From assembly GCA_000434215.1 (NCBI GenBank), contig HF999708.1, positions 1-8,703 of the forward strand: 8,703 nt of DNA, given 5' to 3'. Both the position numbers and the translations under genes were made by a program. The notes under the pieces were generated by a model that saw only the letters and a list, made by a program, of their open reading frames with translations, was not told the origin of the DNA and did not search any database. The stretch comes from Bacteroides sp. CAG:144 (GTDB taxonomy: Bacteria; Bacteroidota; Bacteroidia; Bacteroidales; UBA11471). This document shows, in pieces, positions 1 to 4,755 of this stretch (within the stretch, counting starts at the first letter, position 1; each line of letters opens with the position of its first letter).

Positions 1-1178
1 GCGGTGGCAATAGCGTGCGACGATTCGGGCGCGGGTATGATGCCTTCGGTTTGGGCGAAAATCGTTGCGGCATTGAATGTTTCGAGTTGAGGAATATCCA
101 CCGCTTCCATCAGGCCGTCTTTACGGAGCTGGCTTACGATAGAACCCGCGCCGTGGTAACGGAGTCCGCCGGCATGTATGTTCGACGGAGCGAAATTATG
201 CCCGAGCGTGAACATGGGAAGCAGCGGGGTGTAACCGGCCTCGTCTCCGAAGTCGTATTGGAAAACACCCCGGGTGAGTTTCGGGCAGGAGGCTGGTTCG
301 GCTGCAATGACGCGGATATTTTTGTTTTCTTTCAGCTTGTGGCGGAGGAAGGGGAAAGAGATGCCCGAGAAGTTGGAACCGCCGCCGAAGCAGGCGATGA
401 CGACATCGGGATATTCACCCGCCATTTCCATCTGTTTTTCTGCTTCGAGACCGATGACGGTCTGGTGCAGCATGACATGGTTGAGTACGCTGCCGAGGGT
501 ATATTTGCAGTTTGGGGTCTGCATGGCCAGTTCTACGGCTTCGGAGATGGCCGTACCCAGACTGCCCTGATAGTTGGGGTGTTCGGTAAGAATTTTACGT
601 CCGGCTTTGGTACTCATACTGGGCGAAGCGATGACTTGTGCGCCGAACGTCTGCATGATCGACCTTCGGTAAGGTTTCTGGTGGTAGCTGACTTTGACCA
701 TGTAGACGGCCAGTTCGAGCCCGAAAGCCTTGGCGGCAAACGAGAGGGCCGCCCCCCATTGACCGGCTCCGGTCTCGGTTGTAATATTGGTTACGCCCTC
801 TTTTTTACAGAAGTAGGCTTGTGCGATGGCCGAGTTGAGTTTATGGGATCCTACCGGACTGACGCTCTCATTTTTGAAGTAAATATGGGCTGGAGTATCG
901 AGATATTTTTCCAATCCATAGGCACGCACCAACGGGGTAGGACGCCATATTTTGTACATGTCGCGTACCTGTTCGGGTATTTCGATCCACGCATCGGTCT
1001 GATTCATTTCCTGATGCGACAGTTCTTTGGCGAAGAGAGGATAGAAATCTTCCTCTTTCATCGGTTCATGTGTCTGCGGATTCAACGGTGGCAGAGGTTT
1101 GGTTTTCATATCGGCGACGATATTGTACCATGCCGTAGGAATATCTTTTTCCTGTAATAAAAACTTTTTTGTACTCAT
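1..1178 (-). CDS. trpB: TrpB2-type tryptophan synthase beta chain (PLP enzyme), 3' end outside window
   Basis: This gene encodes a cytoplasmic pyridoxal-phosphate enzyme that joins indole and serine to make tryptophan. The protein begins MSTKKFLLQEKDIPTAWYNI, and 392 codons are visible before it leaves the window. The long N-terminal segment (Lys/Pro-rich, about residues 20-60) before the WRPTPL motif (78-83) marks the TrpB2 class rather than classical TrpB1. The motif SVSPVGSHKLNSA holds the expected Schiff-base lysine at residue 113. ETGAGQWG is the substrate carboxylate loop, and GGGSN (about 265-269) is the phosphate-binding loop. The family is about 450 residues long, so some 60 residues are missing. 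The ATG at 1176-1178 is the only sensible start; it has AT-rich upstream sequence and no Shine-Dalgarno, as usual in Bacteroidota. No trpA or other trp gene is visible, so it may be a stand-alone indole-salvage or back-up enzyme (inference). Its leader carries an apparent Trp attenuator, which fits the assignment. The family call is very secure; the physiological role is less so. Confidence 0.95.
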   Translation of the reverse strand, partial: MSTKKFLLQEKDIPTAWYNIVADMKTKPLPPLNPQTHEPMKEEDFYPLFAKELSHQEMNQTDAWIEIPEQVRDMYKIWRPTPLVRAYGLEKYLDTPAHIYFKNESVSPVGSHKLNSAIAQAYFCKKEGVTNITTETGAGQWGAALSFAAKAFGLELAVYMVKVSYHQKPYRRSIMQTFGAQVIASPSMSTKAGRKILTEHPNYQGSLGTAISEAVELAMQTPNCKYTLGSVLNHVMLHQTVIGLEAEKQMEMAGEYPDVVIACFGGGSNFSGISFPFLRHKLKENKNIRVIAAEPASCPKLTRGVFQYDFGDEAGYTPLLPMFTLGHNFAPSNIHAGGLRYHGAGSIVSQLRKDGLMEAVDIPQLETFNAATIFAQTEGIIPAPESSHAIAT

Positions 1179-1193
1179 ATAGTTGATATTTGT

Positions 1194-1211
1194 TTTTATG
1201 ATTTTTATGAT
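1194..1211. repeat. Tandem 9-base repeat (TTTTATGAT x2) in the trpB2 leader
   Basis: Two exact adjacent copies of TTTTATGAT (ATCATAAAA on the minus strand) lie between the terminator hairpin and the trpB2 start codon. They fall in the untranslated region just ahead of the ribosome binding area. This may simply be the AT-rich, unstructured sequence that Bacteroidota use for translation initiation. No function is assigned. Confidence 0.4.
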
Positions 1212-1221
1212 ATTTCAAAGC

Positions 1222-1257
1222 AAAAAAAAGGTTTGTCGCGGCCGGACAAACCTTTTT
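1222..1257 (-). terminator. Intrinsic terminator hairpin of the trpB2 attenuator (arms 3:4)
   Basis: Read on the minus strand, AGGTTTGTC (1253-1245) pairs perfectly with GACAAACCT (1237-1229) across a 7-base loop, CGGCCGC. The stem can be extended by A:T pairs from the flanking A run. It is followed by eight consecutive T (1229-1222, the first of them shared with the stem), the form of a rho-independent terminator. It lies 43 bases upstream of the trpB2 start, so it would stop transcription before the gene. Its 5' arm and loop are also the 3' half of a competing antiterminator (1239-1287). The stem also has T's on the plus-strand side, but no plus-strand gene needs it. Confidence 0.88.
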
Positions 1258-1313
1258 GATATGATAAGAGGTTGTGTCTTACGACCGATTAGGATTGTAA
1301 GCTATGCCAACCT
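1239..1313 (-). promoter_or_regulatory. Trp attenuator: protector and antiterminator pairings upstream of trpB2
   Basis: Three mutually exclusive pairings can be drawn on the minus-strand RNA. Arm 2 (1287-1269) holds CGGTCG and GACACAACCT separated by TAA. Arm 3 (1253-1239) holds AGGTTTGTC followed by CGGCCG. Arms 2 and 3 pair over about 15 base pairs, with one bulged C, one 3-base bulge and one G-U pair, and this uses up the terminator's 5' arm and loop. Arm 1 overlaps the leader-peptide codons: AGGTTG (1313-1308) pairs with CAACCT (1274-1269), and CTTAC (1301-1297) pairs with GTAAG (1282-1278), forming a protector that frees arm 3 for termination. A ribosome stalled at either Trp codon masks arm 1 and favours 2:3 (read-through). 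A ribosome at the stop codon (1291-1289) covers the start of arm 2 and favours 3:4 (termination). The pairings are seen by eye; folding energies were not computed. Confidence 0.82.
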
Positions 1314-1342
1314 TGCCAATTTTTTGTATGTACAAAACTCAT
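1289..1342 (-). CDS. Trp-containing attenuator leader peptide of trpB2 (17 aa)
   Basis: A short reading frame encodes MSFVHTKNWQGWHSLQS and a TAA stop. Trp is normally about 1% of residues, yet this 17-residue peptide has two, at positions 9 and 12, overlapping arm 1 of the attenuator. The start codon lies about 15 bases after the predicted transcription start. The stop codon ends one base before arm 2 begins, the spacing needed for a terminating ribosome to mask that arm. The layout resembles the TrpL leader of enteric bacteria (14 residues with two adjacent Trp), although the sequence is not similar. The product itself probably has no function; its translation is the sensor of charged tRNA-Trp. 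It is too short for standard gene callers. Confidence 0.8.
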   Translation of the reverse strand: MSFVHTKNWQGWHSLQS

Positions 1343-1363
1343 TTATCGGGCTCTATTTCGAGA

Positions 1364-1394
1364 CAAAAATAGAGAAATAAATTGAATGTTCCAA
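1364..1394 (-). promoter_or_regulatory. Promoter of the trpB2 leader
   Basis: On the minus strand TATTTTTG (1371-1364) matches the Bacteroidota -7 element TAnnTTTG, with a TTG (1394-1392) 20 bases upstream as the -33 element. Transcription should begin near 1357-1359, about 15 bases before the leader-peptide ATG and about 180 bases before trpB2. The -7 element sits inside an 8+8 base inverted repeat (CTCTATTT at 1351-1358 and AAATAGAG at 1367-1374), which could be an operator or chance. It lies only about 25 bases beyond the pectate lyase stop codon. Confidence 0.65.
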
Positions 1395-1419
1395 CAAATC
1401 GTCGTATTTAAATTTTATT

Positions 1420-2808
1420 TTATGGCTTTTTTTGTTTGACGAGGCTGTTTAGGTAACATTCTATATTGGTATATTCATTACTTAGGGTGTAAAGCGATGC
1501 ATCGGTCGCATCGTGTGGATCGAGACCGTGTTTCTTTTCCCATTTGTCGGGTATTCCGTCGCCATCGCTGTCTTTCCGAGGTTTTCTCGATTTTAATTCG
1601 GGCCACCCGCCTACGTCTTCGGGAGTATTGATGATACCGTTGTTACCGAATGTGCCGATACCTTTTTTTACTTGGCGTATAACCTCTTTGTCGTAGCTGT
1701 CTCGGGAATGGCTGCAACCGGCCGATTCCAGTACTCTCCGATAGGCTTCGGTAGGGGTGTCTTCTTCTATCGGTTCATACGGGAAAGGGGTGGATACTAT
1801 GCAGGTGGGCGTCTCTTCTCCTTGCGAAGGGATTGCGTCGGGAGATATGCCCGAGGTTTTCTTGGCATTTTTTGCGGTCGGGGTATAGATTTTTCCGGGA
1901 CGGTCGGCAACAGCATTGTGATTGTTTTGGGTTACGTCATTATCGCCAGCCATTACGTTACCGGCGACATAATAGCGTCCTGTCCCATCATCGGCCACGT
2001 CGAGCAGGCGATGGTGTTGTGATGCCGGTCCCGGTTTGTAATAGTTGTTCACGATGTTTATTTCGGCGTGGTGTCCTCCGCCGTAAGCGGTTTTGAATCC
2101 CCAGTTGTATACGACGTTATTGCGATAATCGACCCATTTCGTCCCGTCGACCGATGCAAAGCGGGGATTACGGCTTGCGTGGTTGGCCAACAGATTGTGA
2201 TGGAATGTTGCTTTGTATCCACCCCAAATACCACCGAAACCGTGGCTGCCTTTGGTGTGTATGGAGGTATGTAGGCTGTGTGTAATCAGACACCATTGCA
2301 CGGTAAGGTTTTCGGTCTTGTAGATAGATAGGCATTCATCGATGCTCCAGCTTACGGATATATGGTCGAGTATGACGTTTTTCTGTCCGTAACGTCCGCC
2401 TCCCACGCCGTCGCTATCTCTGTTATGTCGGTCGCCTACACGCACTCTTATATAGCGCACGATGACGTTGCTGGCATTTATGGTCAGCGGGTAGTCTTTC
2501 AAGCAGATGCCGTCGCCCGGAGCCGATTGCCCGGCGATAGTGATACTGTCATTGTTGATGCGGAGCGGCGATTTCAATTCGATAGTCCCGTCTACGGCGA
2601 AGAGCACGGTACGGGCACCTTTTTGTTCGATAGCGTTTCGTAAACTCCCTTCACCGCTGTCGTTCAAGTTTGTAACGATAAGGATTTTTCCGCCGCGTCC
2701 TCCTGTCGTGTATTTACCGTACCCTTCGGCTCCCGGAAATGCGACGGTTTGGGATCGGGCGGTAAAAACGATGCATAATGCCGAAATTATGAAAAATATA
2801 TTTTTCAT
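1420..2808 (-). CDS. Secreted polysaccharide lyase family 1 pectate lyase
   Basis: The 462-residue product is predicted to cleave polygalacturonate by beta-elimination, using calcium, in the periplasm or at the cell surface. Residues 1-19 form a signal peptide (Lys-2, a hydrophobic core, then ARSQ); no lipobox Cys is present. The mature protein opens with VAFPGAEGYGKYTTGGRGG (22-40) and VTNLNDSGEGSLR (45-57), hallmarks of the Bacteroidota PL1 group with a right-handed beta-helix. Likely metal-binding and active-site stretches are DSDG (131-134), NVILDHISVSWSIDE (144-158) and HASRNPRF (210-217), the last holding the conserved catalytic Arg region. The C-terminal DSDGDGIPDKWEKKHGLDP (413-431) resembles a thrombospondin-type-3/EF-hand-like calcium loop often found at the end of these enzymes. 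There is no type IX sorting tail and no SusC/SusD pair nearby, so it stands alone in this window. The exact pectin substrate cannot be judged. Confidence 0.92.
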   Translation of the reverse strand: MKNIFFIISALCIVFTARSQTVAFPGAEGYGKYTTGGRGGKILIVTNLNDSGEGSLRNAIEQKGARTVLFAVDGTIELKSPLRINNDSITIAGQSAPGDGICLKDYPLTINASNVIVRYIRVRVGDRHNRDSDGVGGGRYGQKNVILDHISVSWSIDECLSIYKTENLTVQWCLITHSLHTSIHTKGSHGFGGIWGGYKATFHHNLLANHASRNPRFASVDGTKWVDYRNNVVYNWGFKTAYGGGHHAEINIVNNYYKPGPASQHHRLLDVADDGTGRYYVAGNVMAGDNDVTQNNHNAVADRPGKIYTPTAKNAKKTSGISPDAIPSQGEETPTCIVSTPFPYEPIEEDTPTEAYRRVLESAGCSHSRDSYDKEVIRQVKKGIGTFGNNGIINTPEDVGGWPELKSRKPRKDSDGDGIPDKWEKKHGLDPHDATDASLYTLSNEYTNIECYLNSLVKQKKP

Positions 2809-2960
2809 GGTATAAAAAAGTTAGGTTGCTGTGTGTTTTGGGGAAAGTGGTTAAAGCCAAGAGGGGAAAATAAAAAGTTCCGAAATATGGTTTATGTAAA
2901 TGTCGACGGTAAATTTCCGTGCTGTATGTTTATCATGTCGGTCCGAGTTGTTGAGTATGA

Positions 2961-2991
2961 CAAAGATAAAAGAAGTTTTCTGCTTGTACAA
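2961..2991 (-). promoter_or_regulatory. Promoter of the pectate lyase gene
   Basis: On the minus strand TTG (2991-2989), a 20-base spacer and TATCTTTG (2968-2961) match the Bacteroidota sigma consensus closely. Transcription would begin near 2954, giving a leader of about 145 bases before the ATG at 2808. Confidence 0.65.
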
Positions 2992-3169
2992 TAAGATCGT
3001 GTGTTTTTGTTATAGAGTTATTATTTGTGTTTCTTATATGATTTCGGTGTGGAGAGGTATGGGAGTTTCGGTAACGAATGTTAGTGTTGTACATCGCTGA
3101 AAACGGGTTACGATAGAAGTTTTCTCCTCGTTTTTTTCAGTGGGAGAGGAGTACCGAAAATTTTTTTGC

Positions 3170-3177
3170 TATCTTTG
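3170..3177 (+). promoter_or_regulatory. -7 element of the HU/SPOR gene promoter, giving a near-leaderless mRNA
   Basis: TATCTTTG matches the TAnnTTTG element exactly and lies only 5 bases before the ATG at 3183. Transcription would therefore begin at about the start codon. No TTG is found at the ideal -33 distance; a T-rich run ending in TTTGC precedes the element directly. Confidence 0.6.
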
Positions 3178-3182
3178 TACCG

Positions 3183-4091
3183 ATGCTTACGATTACCAGA
3201 CATATCGAATATTTGTTGACCGAGCACGATTGTGTGTTGATTCCCGGTTTGGGAGGTTTTTTGATGCAAGACCTACCTGCCCGCTTTGTATCCGACGGGA
3301 ATATGTTTTACCCGCCCTCGCGTTCTATCGTTTTCAATCCGACACTTACTTATAACGATGGTTTGTTGGCGGCCTCGCTTATGCGGGCTCAACAGATAGG
3401 TTATGAGCAGGCTTCGCAATTTATCGACCGGGAAATCGATACGTTGCGGGTGCTCTTGAAGAGAGGGGGCGATCGGGTAACATTCGGAAATCTGGGAGTC
3501 TTTGTACTCACCGAGGATAATACGTTGTCATTTGAAGCTTCACCCGATTACCTGTTGAATCTCAATCATTTCGGATTGCCGGCTGTAACGTTGTTGCCGG
3601 TGAAAGAAATTGTGGGAAGCAGGAGCGAACGATCGGAAAGAAGATCATCTCGTACCGGTTCCGGCGAGCGTGTCATTCACTTCTCCATTCGTCGTCGGGT
3701 TCTTAACCGTGCGATGGTTGTCGTTGCTGCTGTCATTGTGTTATTCCTTACATCTGTTCCTCTTGCGAATAGACCGGAAGCCGATCGGGCTGCCCTTACG
3801 CTTACGACAATCACCGATGATGTCAATAATAAGGTGGCAGAGGGAGAGTATCTCATTGTCGTATCTACTCTTACCTCTCGGGAAAATGCCCTGTTACAGT
3901 TGCAAAAGTTCCATAATAAAGGTGTTGCCGACCCTATATTCCTTTACGAAGACGGCCGCCGGACATACTTGTATACTCGTTCGTTTTCCGATCGTAGAGA
4001 AGCCTATGCTTTCTTGAAAGAGCAACAAAACGAGAAAAACGAAATTTTTCCCGGAGCTTGGGTTATGAAAGTAAAAGATACGCCGAAGTAA
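3183..4091 (+). CDS. Membrane protein with CCDC81-type HU domains and C-terminal SPOR domain
   Basis: The 302-residue product links a DNA-binding-type fold in the cytoplasm to a peptidoglycan-binding domain in the periplasm. Residues 1-60 (IEYLLTEHDCVLIPGLGGF, then FNPTLTYNDGLL) match the first CCDC81-like prokaryotic HU domain. Residues about 62-137, including RVTFGNLGVFVL and SFEASPDYLLNLNHFGLP, match the second. An Arg/Ser-rich linker (146-172) precedes one membrane helix (about 176-194), so positive-inside topology places the HU part in the cytoplasm. Residues about 222-298 (GEYLIVVSTLTSRENALLQL to FPGAWVMKVK) form a SPOR domain, which in other proteins binds denuded septal glycan. The family is typical of Bacteroidota and its function is not established; a role in division or envelope-nucleoid coupling is inference. 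The start at 3183 is needed to keep the first HU motif whole. The gene is monocistronic and ends in a strong terminator. Confidence 0.88.
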   Translation: MLTITRHIEYLLTEHDCVLIPGLGGFLMQDLPARFVSDGNMFYPPSRSIVFNPTLTYNDGLLAASLMRAQQIGYEQASQFIDREIDTLRVLLKRGGDRVTFGNLGVFVLTEDNTLSFEASPDYLLNLNHFGLPAVTLLPVKEIVGSRSERSERRSSRTGSGERVIHFSIRRRVLNRAMVVVAAVIVLFLTSVPLANRPEADRAALTLTTITDDVNNKVAEGEYLIVVSTLTSRENALLQLQKFHNKGVADPIFLYEDGRRTYLYTRSFSDRREAYAFLKEQQNEKNEIFPGAWVMKVKDTPK

Positions 4092-4104
4092 TTATATCGC
4101 GGAT

Positions 4105-4146
4105 AAAATAAGAAAAACCCGTTTTAAAACGGGTTTTTCTTATTTT
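4105..4146. terminator. Bidirectional intrinsic terminator, perfect 42-base palindrome
   Basis: The arm 4105-4125 is the exact reverse complement of 4126-4146. The core is AAAAACCCG, then TTTTAAAA, then CGGGTTTTT, so each strand reads a GC stem followed by a T run. It lies between the plus-strand HU/SPOR gene (stop 4091) and the minus-strand TetR gene, whose stop codon (4147-4145) overlaps its right end. It would terminate both convergent transcripts. Confidence 0.93.
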
Positions 4147-4753
4147 ATGGACAGAGTAGGTAACGCATCTGTGAAAGTATGTTTTGTTTCCATTCTTCCA
4201 GAAATACTTTATAACGGGCTGTATCATCGGAAAAGACTTTCATCAGCATATTTCGGGTAAGAAAAGGAAATGTCAGTTGGCTGTAAAACGTGCATAAGAT
4301 AATGATGTGCGGGATGCGTTTTATTTTTCCGGTATCCATTTCTTTGTCCAAAATTTCCGATAACTGTTGCAACATGCGTTCTATGCCGAAACGGTGTATC
4401 ATGAGTATGAGATTATCGGGATTTCTCTGTATTTCGCTCAGTACAAATCTCGGTAAAAAAGGATTTTCCGAAAAAATAATCAGATATTCGTCGAGAATTT
4501 TTTCGAGTCTCTCTATGAAAGGAATATCTCCGGCCAGAATCGTTTGTACTTTCGGCATGAAAGTTTCGAAAATGGGAGCCAATACGGCCCGAAACATACG
4601 CTCTTTGGTACGGAAATAGTAATGTAAGGTGGGACGATTGATGCCGACTTTTGCTGCAATATCGCTCATACTGGTCATTTCAAAACCGTTCTCCAAGAAA
4701 ACGTCTTTGGCGACATCTACTATTCTATCTTCTAAATTTTCGTTGTTTTCCAT
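4145..4753 (-). CDS. TetR-family transcriptional repressor
   Basis: The 202-residue product is a DNA-binding dimer regulator. The N-terminal domain (about 8-55) shows the TetR signature: AKDVFLENGFEMTSMSDIAAKVGI, then the recognition helix NRPTLHYYFRTKERMF (39-54). The remainder (about 60-200) is a helical ligand-binding domain rich in aromatic and aliphatic residues, and its ligand cannot be told. The ATG at 4753-4751 is chosen because it gives the usual TetR length and a standard start before the first helix. The frame stays open for 78 codons upstream, but those overlap the preceding gene. It starts 2 bases after the stop codon of the activase gene, so it is the downstream partner in that operon and probably translationally coupled. 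The likely target is the operon's own promoter, which is outside the window; an acyl-CoA or related metabolite as inducer is only a guess from the neighbour. Confidence 0.92.
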   Translation of the reverse strand: MENNENLEDRIVDVAKDVFLENGFEMTSMSDIAAKVGINRPTLHYYFRTKERMFRAVLAPIFETFMPKVQTILAGDIPFIERLEKILDEYLIIFSENPFLPRFVLSEIQRNPDNLILMIHRFGIERMLQQLSEILDKEMDTGKIKRIPHIIILCTFYSQLTFPFLTRNMLMKVFSDDTARYKVFLEEWKQNILSQMRYLLCP

Positions 4754-4755
4754 AG

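Larger units (their letters stand above)
2809..3182. other. Divergent intergenic region between pectate lyase and HU/SPOR gene
   Basis: These 374 bases hold the promoters of both flanking genes and no convincing gene; a 66-codon plus-strand frame at 2900-3100 has no recognisable features. The lyase would have a leader of about 145 bases. Within that leader is a near-perfect 15-base dyad, ACGGTAAATTTCCGT (2906-2920), which could be an operator or a weak hairpin. A second inverted repeat, CTCCTC (3124-3129) with GAGGAG (3146-3151), lies just upstream of the HU/SPOR promoter. Neither repeat can be assigned a regulator. Confidence 0.6.

Noticed and set aside
15..1157. Plus-strand 380-codon open frame
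   Set aside because: It is antisense to trpB2, whose minus-strand translation shows all PLP-enzyme motifs; the plus-strand translation resembles no family.
1222..1257. Simple terminator of the pectate lyase with no regulatory role
   Set aside because: Kept only as an alternative: the Trp-rich leader frame, the long alternative pairing with 1269-1287 and the intervening promoter fit attenuation better.
1183..1380. Plus-strand 65-codon open frame
   Set aside because: It lies across the trpB2 leader and promoter, has low-complexity N-terminal sequence and no promoter or domain; its length is explained by AT-rich DNA.
2900..3100. Plus-strand 66-codon frame in the intergenic region
   Set aside because: The Cys/Val-rich product has no recognisable features, and the frame overlaps the pectate lyase promoter and leader.
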